Source: CAZGAH01 sp964523295
Lineage (GTDB): Bacteria > Desulfobacterota > Desulfovibrionia > Desulfovibrionales > Desulfovibrionaceae
Direction: 5' to 3'
Assembly: GCA_964523295.1 (NCBI GenBank)
Contig: CAZGAH010000094.1
Span: forward strand, 1 to 16,505
DNA length: 16,505 bases
The translations under genes were made by a program, and so were the position numbers. Below are positions 7,679-14,906 of this stretch, one piece after another (position 1 is the stretch's first letter; the number at the start of each line of letters is the position of its first letter). Under the pieces are notes generated by a model, which had not been told where the DNA came from, made no database searches, and was given only the letters and a program-made list of their open reading frames with translations.

Positions 7679-8145
7679 GTTCTTTCCCGGATCGCTGCGT
7701 GAGCACCCGCAGCGACAAGGTCGTCGTCAAAAAGGAAAATGGCAGGGAATTCAGGCTGCAAAACAAAAACAGAGCGAATGTCAGGATAGTTGCCATAGAT
7801 ACATGCCTTATTCCGAGGGACAGGAAACGGTGTGATTGGGGGTTCTGGCTTGACGGCACGGAAGGCCCGGACCAAAGCGCAGCAGATCGTGCCTGGCTTG
7901 TCGAACTCAAGGGAAGCAATCTCAGTGCAGCCCTCCAGCAGATACTCAGCACGCTGGCATTCATCGAAATCAGCCATCCCGAGGAAATTAACTCCAGAAA
8001 AATCGTAGCGGTCGTCGTTTTGTCTCGATTTTCGGCCCCGAAATTAAAAACTGATCCCCGTTATGTCAAATTGAAGAAATATAAGAAAACGATTGACGCT
8101 GTTATCATCAAAAATGGCGTTGTCGAACTGAATACAGACGAGTAA
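7675..8145 (+). CDS. Small PD-(D/E)XK nuclease-like partner of the ATPase
   Basis: A 156-residue soluble protein with no homologue I can name. The pattern KRCDWGF (Asp54), about 22 residues, WLVELKG (Glu77, Lys79), then a helix with ALQQIL (Gln88-89) matches the D...ExK core and following Gln of restriction-endonuclease-like folds. Small proteins with this RCD...ELKG pattern are, as I recall, often encoded next to AAA_15-type ATPases. The C-terminal third is lysine-rich (around 122-138), which may help bind nucleic acid. Translation is coupled to the ATPase gene by the ATGA overlap. Base composition is strikingly different from neighbours: 18 of 60 bases are G or C in 8041-8100, while the flanking core genes are well above 60 percent, a sign of recent transfer. 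The fold is inferred from motifs; nuclease activity and target are unknown. It could also be an inactive regulatory relative. Confidence 0.7.
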   Translation: MSSFPDRCVSTRSDKVVVKKENGREFRLQNKNRANVRIVAIDTCLIPRDRKRCDWGFWLDGTEGPDQSAADRAWLVELKGSNLSAALQQILSTLAFIEISHPEEINSRKIVAVVVLSRFSAPKLKTDPRYVKLKKYKKTIDAVIIKNGVVELNTDE

Positions 8146-8459
8146 CTACAGTCCACTTCTACTAGTGCCATGCCGGCATCAGGGTCGATACCAACCTGAA
8201 GGCCATGGCGCATCCTTCATCATCGTTCCCGGCATCGAGCAGCAGGACGAGGCGGACCTGGAGCCGGGAATTTTTACCGACTGGCAATAGTGGAAACCTG
8301 GGCGCACGGTGTTGACGAACTTGAGTCCGGTCCCTATAGTTACTCATTCAGGTGTGAGGATTCTCTTGTCCCCGGGGAGGCCGATGTATTGCCCGGGTGC
8401 GGCGGCGGGATCGAAAAAAGACCGATCGTCGTGGATAAAATGGTCACAGAGGAACATGG
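8146..8459. other. Region between the nuclease-like gene and selC; no identifiable gene
   Basis: 314 bases. On the plus strand one frame stays open to a TAG near 8290 and ends ...FIIVPGIEQQDEADLEPG (from about 8216), which looks protein-like but has no start, ribosome site or recognisable family. It may be the tail of a decayed gene. The remainder contains no ORF I believe in. I searched by eye for a duplicated selC 3' end (an attachment-site scar) here and left of the ATPase gene and did not see one. Confidence 0.45.
8409..8430 (-). terminator. Possible selC terminator
   Basis: On the minus strand, about 30 nt beyond the tRNA 3' end, a short GAC...GTC hairpin (8430-8420) is followed by six T residues (8419-8414). 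A GATCG/CGATC inverted repeat (8409-8413, 8423-8427) overlaps it. The stem is short, so this is a weak call resting on the T-run and position. Confidence 0.3.
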
Positions 8460-8553
8460 TGGCGGAAGCGTATAGGAGTCGAACCTACCGACGAGGGCTA
8501 ACCCGTCCACTGGATTTGAAGTCCAGGCGCCACACCGGTGACGATACGCTTCC
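8460..8553 (-). tRNA. selC: tRNA-Sec (anticodon TCA)
   Basis: Selenocysteine tRNA, 91 nt plus an encoded CCA (8462-8460). It has the special selC architecture: an 8-bp acceptor stem (GGAAGCGT with ACGCTTCC), a 6-bp D stem (CGTCAC with GTGGCG), anticodon stem CTGGA/TCCAG around loop CTTCAAA (anticodon TCA at 8519-8517), a long variable arm (GACGGG...CTCGTC), T arm GTAGG/CCTAT with loop TTCGACT, and discriminator G. It reads UGA as selenocysteine together with SelA, SelB and SelD, which are not in this window. Its presence implies that the organism makes selenoproteins, for example formate dehydrogenases. The 3' end faces the ATPase-nuclease unit, the side where integrative elements enter selC. 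Confidence 0.97.
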
Positions 8554-8575
8554 TTTTTCCCACGAAGAGATTACT

Positions 8576-8604
8576 CTGCTATCAGGTTTGCTCGACCAGT
8601 TCAA
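8576..8604 (-). promoter_or_regulatory. Candidate selC promoter
   Basis: On the minus strand, TTGAAC (8604-8599) lies 17 nt before TAGCAG (8581-8576). Transcription would start about 15 nt before the tRNA 5' end. The -35 is good and the -10 poor, so this is tentative. Confidence 0.35.
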
Positions 8605-8607
8605 GTG

Positions 8608-8711
8608 TTGACAGGCCCGGAAATTTACCGTCCAGGTAGTGACCCCATTTTTTTTCCGGCGTATCGTGCATACGCTGCCGTGTCGGCTGGACCGGCGCGG
8701 CGAGGGAGGAG
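8608..8711 (+). promoter_or_regulatory. ftsH leader: -35-like box, heat-shock-like -10 and hairpin
   Basis: TTGACA (8608-8613) is a perfect -35 hexamer, but the bases at normal spacing (TCCAGG) are a poor -10. CCCCATTT (8643-8650) matches the sigma-32 -10 consensus CCCCATNT, which would suit ftsH, a heat-shock gene in many bacteria; no good CTTGAA box is found at the right distance. GCGTAT (8659-8664) and ATACGC (8670-8675) form a perfect 6-bp hairpin in the leader. GGGAGGAG (8704-8711) is a strong ribosome site 6 nt before the TTG start and decides that start. Confidence 0.35.
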
Positions 8712-8717
8712 CCGGTT

Positions 8718-10772
8718 TTGAACTCATTCACCAAGAATATTGTCCTTTGGGCTACCATTGCCATGGTCATGGTGGTCCTGTTCAACATTTTCAACCCCCC
8801 GCAGACGCCGCAGCTGAAGCTGAGCTACAGTGATTTTCTCGATCGGGCCTCCAAGGGCGAGGTGCTGGCGGTGACGATCCAGGGCGCCAGGATTCATGGG
8901 CAGCTGGTGGAGGGCAAAAAGTTTTCAACCTACGCGCCGAACGATCCCAATCTGGTCAAGACGCTCATTTCGCAGAACGTGACGGTCGAGGCCGTTCCCG
9001 ACGAAGACGCGCCCTGGTACATGACCCTGTTCATTTCCTGGTTTCCGATGCTGTTGCTCATTGGCGTCTGGATTTTCTTCATGCGCCAGATGCAGGGCGG
9101 CGGCGGCAAGGCCATGTCCTTCGGTCGCTCCAAGGCCAGGCTGGTCTCGCAGGAGGCCACCAAGGTGACTTTCGGTGACGTTGCCGGCGTGGACGAGGCC
9201 AAGGAGGAGCTTACCGAGATTGTGGACTTTCTGCGTGACCCCAAAAAGTTCACCCGGCTGGGCGGTCGCATCCCCAAGGGGGTGTTGCTCGTCGGACCGC
9301 CAGGAACCGGAAAGACGCTGCTCTCGCGCGCGGTGGCCGGGGAGGCTGGCGTTCCGTTCTTCTCCATTTCCGGCTCCGATTTCGTCGAGATGTTCGTCGG
9401 CGTCGGCGCGGCGCGCGTGCGTGATCTGTTCGTGCAGGGAAAAAAGAATGCACCGTGTCTCATTTTCATCGACGAAATCGACGCCGTGGGCCGGCAGCGA
9501 GGCGCGGGCCTGGGCGGCGGGCATGACGAACGGGAGCAGACCCTGAACCAGCTGCTCGTCGAGATGGACGGGTTCGAGTCCAACGAGGGCGTTATTCTCA
9601 TTGCCGCCACCAACCGTCCCGATGTGCTCGATCCGGCGCTGCTCCGGCCCGGGCGTTTCGACCGGCAGGTGGTCGTGCCCACGCCGGACATCCGGGGCCG
9701 CAAGCGCATCCTGGAGGTCCACACCCGGCGCACGCCGCTTTCCGAGGGCGTGGATCTGGAGGTCCTGGCACGCGGCACGCCCGGGTTCTCCGGCGCCGAC
9801 CTGGAAAACCTGGTCAACGAGGCTGCGCTTTCGGCTGCCAAACTGGAGAAAGACCGGCTGGAGATGGCCGATTTCGAGGCCGCCAAGGACAAGGTGCTCA
9901 TGGGCAAGGAGCGCCGCAGTCTCATTCTCTCCGAAGAGGAGAAGCGCAATACTGCCGTGCATGAGGGCGGGCATGCCCTCATCGCCAGGCTGCTACCCGG
10001 CACCGATCCCGTCCACAAGGTATCCATCATTCCCCGAGGCCGGGCTTTGGGTATCACCTTGCAGCTGCCCATGGACGACCGGCACACCTACAACCGGGAG
10101 TATCTGCGACAGCGGCTGGCCGTGCTGTTGGGCGGTCGGGCCGCGGAGAAGCTGGTCTTCGATCAGACCACGACCGGCGCGAGCAACGTCCTCGAGCGGG
10201 CGACCGACATGGCCCGCAACATGGTCTGCAAATGGGGCATGAGCGACCGGCTCGGGCCGCTGTCCCTGGGCGACAAGCACGACGAGATTTTCATCGGTCG
10301 CGACTTCGGCCACACCAAGAACTACAGCGAGGATACCGCCCGGCTCATCGACGACGAAATCAAGCGCATCCTGGACGAGGCGCAGGCCACGGCCGAGCGG
10401 CTGCTCGGGGAAAACCGGGGCGTCCTCGACGCCATCACCGCCGCACTGCTCGAGCGCGAGACCATCAGCGGCGACGACATCGACCGGCTCATGCGCGGCG
10501 AACCTTTGCCTCCGGACAACGGCCGCAACGCCAAACCGGCTCCAGCTGCCGCCCCCCCGGCAGCACCGGCCGACGGCGCTCCGGCAGCGCCGGCCGACGG
10601 TTCCCCGACTGCGCCGGCTGGCGGCGCTCCGGCGGCCCCTGCCGATGCCGCGGCCGCGCCCGGACCCGACGCCCCGACCGGATCGGGCGAGGCGGCGCAG
10701 GGTCAGGCCACCCGGGGTAGTGGCGAGGATTTCGCCTTTCACGAACCCGATGAAGGGAAAAAGGACGGGTAG
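8718..10772 (+). CDS. ftsH: ATP-dependent zinc metalloprotease FtsH
   Basis: Membrane-anchored AAA+ protease, 684 residues, that degrades misfolded and regulatory membrane and cytoplasmic proteins as a hexamer. TTG start at 8718, fixed by the ribosome site GGGAGGAG. TM helices at ~7-24 and ~104-122 flank the periplasmic domain. AAA domain: Walker A GPPGTGKT (193-200), pore loop FVEMFVGVG (222-230), Walker B LIFIDEID (248-255), and SRH ATNRPDVLDPALLRPGRFDR (297-316). Protease: HEGGH (415-419; usually HEAGH). The third zinc ligand, the Asp of the usual SNDxxRAT motif, is Val491 here (GASNVLERAT; codon GTC 10188-10190), a one-base change from GAC. This could impair proteolysis or be a sequencing error. 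The last ~80 residues are Ala/Pro-rich and contain octapeptide repeats. The stop abuts the folP start with no gap, so it is likely the first gene of the operon. Confidence 0.98.
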   Translation: MNSFTKNIVLWATIAMVMVVLFNIFNPPQTPQLKLSYSDFLDRASKGEVLAVTIQGARIHGQLVEGKKFSTYAPNDPNLVKTLISQNVTVEAVPDEDAPWYMTLFISWFPMLLLIGVWIFFMRQMQGGGGKAMSFGRSKARLVSQEATKVTFGDVAGVDEAKEELTEIVDFLRDPKKFTRLGGRIPKGVLLVGPPGTGKTLLSRAVAGEAGVPFFSISGSDFVEMFVGVGAARVRDLFVQGKKNAPCLIFIDEIDAVGRQRGAGLGGGHDEREQTLNQLLVEMDGFESNEGVILIAATNRPDVLDPALLRPGRFDRQVVVPTPDIRGRKRILEVHTRRTPLSEGVDLEVLARGTPGFSGADLENLVNEAALSAAKLEKDRLEMADFEAAKDKVLMGKERRSLILSEEEKRNTAVHEGGHALIARLLPGTDPVHKVSIIPRGRALGITLQLPMDDRHTYNREYLRQRLAVLLGGRAAEKLVFDQTTTGASNVLERATDMARNMVCKWGMSDRLGPLSLGDKHDEIFIGRDFGHTKNYSEDTARLIDDEIKRILDEAQATAERLLGENRGVLDAITAALLERETISGDDIDRLMRGEPLPPDNGRNAKPAPAAAPPAAPADGAPAAPADGSPTAPAGGAPAAPADAAAAPGPDAPTGSGEAAQGQATRGSGEDFAFHEPDEGKKDG
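10563..10658 (+). repeat. 24-bp tandem repeats encoding APADGxPx in the FtsH tail
   Basis: Four in-frame 24-bp units (10563-10586, 10587-10610, 10611-10634, 10635-10658) encode APADGAPA, APADGSPT, APAGGAPA and APADAAAA. The first three are clearly related and the fourth is diverged. Such units readily change copy number by slippage, so the tail length may vary among strains. Confidence 0.8.
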
Positions 10773-11687
10773 ATGACGGACCCGGCGGCCTGCATCTGGA
10801 ATTGCAGCGGGGGCATGGCGATCAGGCTTGCCCCCTTTTGCGTTATGGGCGTGGTCAATGTCACGCCGGATTCCTTTTTCGATGGCGGGCTGCATGACAC
10901 CGGCCCGGCGGCGCTGCAGCACGCCCTGGCCCTTGCTGAGCAGGGCGCGCGGATTCTGGACCTCGGGGGTGAATCCACGCGCCCGGGCGCGGAACAGGTG
11001 TCCGCCGACGTGGAGCTGGAGCGTATCGTTCCGCTGGTCAGGGCCCTGGCCGGGCAGGGGCTGACCGTCTCCGTGGACACGACTAAGGCCATTGTCGCCC
11101 GACAGGCCGTCGAGGCCGGGGCAGCGATTGTCAACGACGTCTCCGGCTGTCGGTTTGATCCGGAGCTTATGGATGTGCTCGCGCAGTATCGGCCGGGGTA
11201 CGTGCTCATGCATAGCCAGGGGCGGCCCCGGGACATGCAGCGGAATCCGTGCTACGGGGATATTGTCAACGACGTGTTTGCCTTTTTTGAGGAGCGGCTC
11301 GCGGCGCTGACGCGTGCGGGATTACCCGAGGAGCATATCGTGCTGGATCCGGGAATCGGATTCGGGAAACGTCTGGAGCACAATCTGGCCCTGCTCCGGG
11401 CCACCGGGCGTTTCCTGGCCTTGGGAAGGCCGCTGTTGATCGGTCTGTCCAACAAGTCGCTGTGGGGCGACCTGCTGGGACTGGCGCTGCGGGAGCGGGC
11501 GCAGGCGACGCAGGTCGCCACGGCGTTACTGGCCTGGCAGGGTGTGAGCATTCACCGCGTACACGATGTTGCGGCCACGGCGCAGACCCTGCGCATCGTA
11601 TCTGCCCTGCGCAAGCGGGGTATTGACCCGGAACTGACAGCGGGGCTGCGTGAACGCGGACTCGGGAGCCAGCCATGCTCGATCTGA
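10773..11687 (+). CDS. folP: Dihydropteroate synthase
   Basis: Condenses p-aminobenzoate with dihydropterin pyrophosphate in folate synthesis; target of sulfonamides. 304 residues, TIM barrel. Motifs: NVTPDSF (29-35), DLGGESTRPGA (63-73), SVDTTKA (100-106), NDVSG (121-125), DPGIGFGK (192-199), SNKS (226-229, usually SRKS; the catalytic Lys is kept) and HRVHDV (261-266). The loop usually reading MHMRG reads MHSQG (146-150). ATG 10773 follows directly on the ftsH stop, and its ribosome site (AAGGACGGG) lies within the end of ftsH, so translation is coupled. The 3' end overlaps cdaA by 13 nt. The ftsH-folP pairing is widespread in bacteria. The Arg-to-Asn change in SRKS might alter sulfonamide response, but that is speculative. 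Confidence 0.97.
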   Translation: MTDPAACIWNCSGGMAIRLAPFCVMGVVNVTPDSFFDGGLHDTGPAALQHALALAEQGARILDLGGESTRPGAEQVSADVELERIVPLVRALAGQGLTVSVDTTKAIVARQAVEAGAAIVNDVSGCRFDPELMDVLAQYRPGYVLMHSQGRPRDMQRNPCYGDIVNDVFAFFEERLAALTRAGLPEEHIVLDPGIGFGKRLEHNLALLRATGRFLALGRPLLIGLSNKSLWGDLLGLALRERAQATQVATALLAWQGVSIHRVHDVAATAQTLRIVSALRKRGIDPELTAGLRERGLGSQPCSI

Positions 11688-12424
11688 CCTCGATACGCAT
11701 CGGTTGGCGCGATGCCCTGGATATCGGCCTGGTGGCCTTCGTCTTCTACCGGATCATGCTGCTGGTCCGCGGCACGCGCGCGGTTTCCGTGCTCACGGGG
11801 CTGCTGCTCATGCTCGTGGTCTATTTCATCTCCGAGGAGATGCGGCTGTACACCCTGAACTGGTTGTTGACCAACTTCCTGTCTTCGATTTTTCTGGTGG
11901 TCATCATCCTTTTTCAGCAGGACATACGCAAAGCGCTCTCGGAGGTCGGAGCGGGCGGCCTGTGGCGTCGGAAGGCCGTCCAGGAGAGTACGCTCAACGA
12001 ACTCGTCTCCGCCGTGGATTTCATGGCCAAACGCCGCATCGGCGCCCTGGTGGTCCTCGAAAAGAACGTGCCCCTGGGCGATGTCATCGAGCGGGGCATC
12101 CCTCTGGGTGCGAAGCTGACGCATGAGTTGCTGGTGACGATATTCTTTCCGAACACGCCGCTGCACGACGGCGCGGTGGTCATCCGCAGCGGCAAGATCG
12201 TGGCCGCTGCGTGCATTCTGCCCTTGACCGCGGGCACCAAACTGCAGAGCGAGCTGGGCACCCGACATCGTGCAGCCATAGGCATCACCGAGGAGTCCGA
12301 CGCGGTAACCATCGTGGTTTCCGAAGAGCGGGGAGAAATTTCCGTGGCCATGGGCGGCAAGCTGACCTCGCAGCTGGATGACATACGCCTGAAGCGCGTG
12401 CTCAAAACTGCGCTCGAGGAGTAG
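11675..12424 (+). CDS. cdaA: Membrane-bound diadenylate cyclase CdaA (c-di-AMP synthase)
   Basis: Makes cyclic di-AMP from two ATP. 249 residues: three N-terminal membrane helices (~16-34, 38-52, 62-80), a short linker, then the DAC (DisA_N) domain with GALVVLEK (123-130), the catalytic DGA motif in LHDGAVVI (163-170) and RHR in GTRHRAAIG (195-203). Length and layout match CdaA/DacA rather than DisA, which has DNA-binding domains. It starts inside folP (13-nt overlap) and is followed after two bases by the YbbR/CdaR gene, so it is part of a tight operon. c-di-AMP usually controls potassium and osmolyte transport and cell-wall homeostasis. In Firmicutes CdaA activity is modulated by CdaR and inhibited by GlmM, both encoded just downstream here. 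Confidence 0.96.
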   Translation: MLDLTSIRIGWRDALDIGLVAFVFYRIMLLVRGTRAVSVLTGLLLMLVVYFISEEMRLYTLNWLLTNFLSSIFLVVIILFQQDIRKALSEVGAGGLWRRKAVQESTLNELVSAVDFMAKRRIGALVVLEKNVPLGDVIERGIPLGAKLTHELLVTIFFPNTPLHDGAVVIRSGKIVAAACILPLTAGTKLQSELGTRHRAAIGITEESDAVTIVVSEERGEISVAMGGKLTSQLDDIRLKRVLKTALEE

Positions 12425-12426
12425 TG

Positions 12427-13326
12427 GTGAAGCTGAATCTGAAGTACGCGACGCTGGCCTTCGCCCTGGCCGTCGTAGTCTGGTATTCGGTTTCCGGCCG
12501 GGAGAAAGTGGAAATCTGGCTGGAGTTTCCGGTCCAGTTTACCGGCATGCCCGAGAGCCTGATCATACGGCGCGGGCTGGTGAGCAAGATCGACGTCCGG
12601 GTCCGCGGCCCCAAGGGACTGGTGAAGGGGCTCGAGGAGAAAAAAATCAACTTCACGCTGGATCTGGGGCATATCAAGGAAGGGCTCAACGTTTATCCGA
12701 TCGAGGCCAAGGACATTCCCCTGGCCCGCACCTTCGAGGTCATGGAAGTCAATCCTCCGCGCATGGAGATCGAAGCCGACGTGCTGGTGACAAAAACCGG
12801 CCCGGTGAAGCCGGCCTGGCAGGCGGTCCTCGAGCCGGATTTCAAGCTGTTGGAGGCCTCAACGCAACCGACCACCGTCAAGATAAAAGGGCCGCAGACC
12901 CTGCTGCGCGAGCTTGACAGCGTGGAGACCCAGGTGCTGGAGATTACGGGCGTCGCACCCGGCGTGGTGCAGGAAAACGTCGCCCTGAAGCTGTCCAAGG
13001 AGTTGAATGCCACGCCGAACTCCGTTTCCTTGCGGCTGGTGTTCGGCGCCAAGACCAAAGAAATGTCCTTTCAGATGCCGGTGGATGTCGAAAACGCCGG
13101 CCGCTTTCAGGCTTCAGCGCGCCCCCAGCGCGTGACCGTCAGGGCGGAGATCCCGCTGTCAGCCTTGCGGGACAAGAATTGGAAAGACGCCATTTCGGTC
13201 AGGGTCTTTGTTCCGCCGGATATGCGCCCCGGGTCCCAGAACCTCCCCTGCGAGGTGACTTTGTTTTCCGGCGCAAAGCTGGTAAAGGTCGAGCCGGCGA
13301 CCATCGAGGTCAATCTGAAAGAATAA
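12427..13326 (+). CDS. cdaR: YbbR-domain protein, CdaA regulator (CdaR-like)
   Basis: About 299 residues: one N-terminal membrane anchor (LKYATLAFALAVVVWYSVSG) followed by YbbR repeats outside the membrane, visible as recurring units such as VSKIDVRVRGPKGLVKGL and PTTVKIKGPQTLLREL. GTG at 12427 is preferred to GTG at 12424 because GAGGAG (12416-12421) is 5 nt before it; the other start would leave only 2 nt. YbbR proteins bind CdaA and adjust c-di-AMP output in Firmicutes, and the immediate position after cdaA supports the same role here. It has fewer YbbR domains than typical Firmicutes CdaR. The symbol is assigned by context; ybbR is the safer name. Confidence 0.88.
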   Translation: MKLNLKYATLAFALAVVVWYSVSGREKVEIWLEFPVQFTGMPESLIIRRGLVSKIDVRVRGPKGLVKGLEEKKINFTLDLGHIKEGLNVYPIEAKDIPLARTFEVMEVNPPRMEIEADVLVTKTGPVKPAWQAVLEPDFKLLEASTQPTTVKIKGPQTLLRELDSVETQVLEITGVAPGVVQENVALKLSKELNATPNSVSLRLVFGAKTKEMSFQMPVDVENAGRFQASARPQRVTVRAEIPLSALRDKNWKDAISVRVFVPPDMRPGSQNLPCEVTLFSGAKLVKVEPATIEVNLKE

Positions 13327-13446
13327 CGCCGGGGACGGCGGAGCTGGCGCTACGGGCGCAGGATCGTTCCGCGGGCCCTGTCGGGCGAGGCCGGTCTGCC
13401 GTTGCGGCCGGGCGGTATGGCGCCCTATACGCGAGGAGAAGCATTC

Positions 13447-14802
13447 ATGGCAAAATGTCTGTTCGGTACGGATGGCCTGCGGGGCCAGGTGAATATCTAT
13501 CCGATGGTGCCGGAGGTGGCCCTTCGGTTGGGATTGGCGGCGGGAACCTTTTTCCGCAACGGTGAAAAGCGGCATCGCGTGGTCATCGGCAAGGATACCC
13601 GCATCTCCGGCTACATTTTCGAAACCGCGCTCACGTCCGGCTTCTGCGCCTCGGGCATGGACGTGTACCTGGTCGGCCCCATGCCCACGCCGGCGATATC
13701 CTTTCTCACGCGCAACATGCGCGCCGACCTCGGCGTGGTCATTTCCGCGTCGCACAATCCCTTCATGGACAACGGGATCAAGTTTTTCGACAAGCATGGT
13801 TTCAAGCTGCCGGATGAAACCGAGCAGAGCATCTCGGACCTGATCACGACCAACGAAGCCGTGAAATGGAACTACCCCGCACCCGAGGACGTGGGCAAGG
13901 CCTTCAAGATCGCCGACAGCGCCGGTCGCTACATCGTCGACCTTAAGAACAGCTTCCCGGCGCACCTGACGCTGGACGGCCTGCGCATCGTCCTGGACTG
14001 CGCCAACGGCGCCACCTACAAGGTCGCACCGCTGATCTTCGAAGAGCTGGGCGCGCAGGTGATCAAAATCGCCAACGAGCCCGACGGCCTCAATATCAAC
14101 CACAAATGCGGCTCCCTGTATCCGGAAGTCGTGGCGCATCATGTCCGCGAAACCGGCGCCCACATCGGCCTGGCCCTGGATGGCGACGGCGACCGGCTGA
14201 TTGTGGTCGACGAGAAAGGCAACATCCTCGACGGCGATCAGATCATGGCCCTGTGCGCGCTGGATCTTATAGAGCGCAATCAACTCCCGGGCCGGCTCAT
14301 GGTCGCCACGGTCATGAGCAACATGGCGCTCGAGGTGTTCATGAACGAGAAAGGCGGTCGCTTGCTGCGTACGCCCGTAGGCGACCGCTACGTGGTCGAG
14401 GCCATGCGTCGCGAAGGCGCGACCCTGGGCGGCGAGCAGTCCGGACACCTCATTTTCATGCAGTTCAGCACCACGGGCGACGGCATCCTCGCCGCGTTGC
14501 AGCTGCTGCGCGTCATGTGTGAAAAAAACCGCCCCCTGTCCGAGCTGGCCCACCTGATCGAACCCTATCCACAGGTGCTCATCAACGTTCATGTGGAGCG
14601 CAAGGCGCCCTTCGATTCGATTCCGGAAATCGGCGCCGCGGTAAAAAACGCGGAATCTGTCCTGGGACGCAAGGGTCGGGTGCTGCTGCGCTATTCCGGC
14701 ACCGAGCCGGTGGCCCGGGTCATGGTCGAGGGCGAGCGCCGCGAGCAGGTCAAGGAACTGGCCGAGACCATCGCTCGCACCGTGCAGACCAGTCTGCGCT
14801 GA
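13447..14802 (+). CDS. glmM: Phosphoglucosamine mutase
   Basis: Converts glucosamine-6-phosphate to glucosamine-1-phosphate for UDP-GlcNAc, feeding peptidoglycan and lipopolysaccharide. 451 residues from ATG 13447, which follows GAGGAGA at good spacing; an upstream in-frame ATG at 13402 lacks this and adds an unconserved extension. Motifs: FGTDGLRG (6-13), phosphoserine loop ISASHNP (99-105; Ser102 is the phosphorylated residue), metal loop DGDGDR (245-250), sugar-binding GEQSGH (329-334) and phosphate-binding RYSGTEP (415-421). All catalytic signatures are intact. 120 nt separate it from cdaR; I see no terminator there, so cotranscription is likely. The cdaA-cdaR-glmM order is the same as in Firmicutes, where GlmM inhibits CdaA. 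Confidence 0.98.
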   Translation: MAKCLFGTDGLRGQVNIYPMVPEVALRLGLAAGTFFRNGEKRHRVVIGKDTRISGYIFETALTSGFCASGMDVYLVGPMPTPAISFLTRNMRADLGVVISASHNPFMDNGIKFFDKHGFKLPDETEQSISDLITTNEAVKWNYPAPEDVGKAFKIADSAGRYIVDLKNSFPAHLTLDGLRIVLDCANGATYKVAPLIFEELGAQVIKIANEPDGLNINHKCGSLYPEVVAHHVRETGAHIGLALDGDGDRLIVVDEKGNILDGDQIMALCALDLIERNQLPGRLMVATVMSNMALEVFMNEKGGRLLRTPVGDRYVVEAMRREGATLGGEQSGHLIFMQFSTTGDGILAALQLLRVMCEKNRPLSELAHLIEPYPQVLINVHVERKAPFDSIPEIGAAVKNAESVLGRKGRVLLRYSGTEPVARVMVEGERREQVKELAETIARTVQTSLR

Positions 14803-14906
14803 GGGGCGTTCACGACGGCCTGAGTACTCGTTGACGGAGTCGGCCTGTCGGCGTAAACAGTGATTGAGCACACTCAGGGCCATGCCGACAGCCCGACTAT
14901 CCCTGC

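Noticed and set aside
8290..8475. Short plus-strand frame overlapping selC
   Set aside because: Runs into the tRNA gene, has no ribosome site and no known pattern.
9993..11213. Minus-strand open frame across the ftsH-folP junction
   Set aside because: Gly/Arg-rich shadow of the Ala/Pro repeats and of folP; no start signal or family.
13347..13358. GCGCTACGGGCG, also present inverted at 6384-6395
   Set aside because: A single 12-bp G+C-rich match without symmetry at the second site; too little to call a repeat family.
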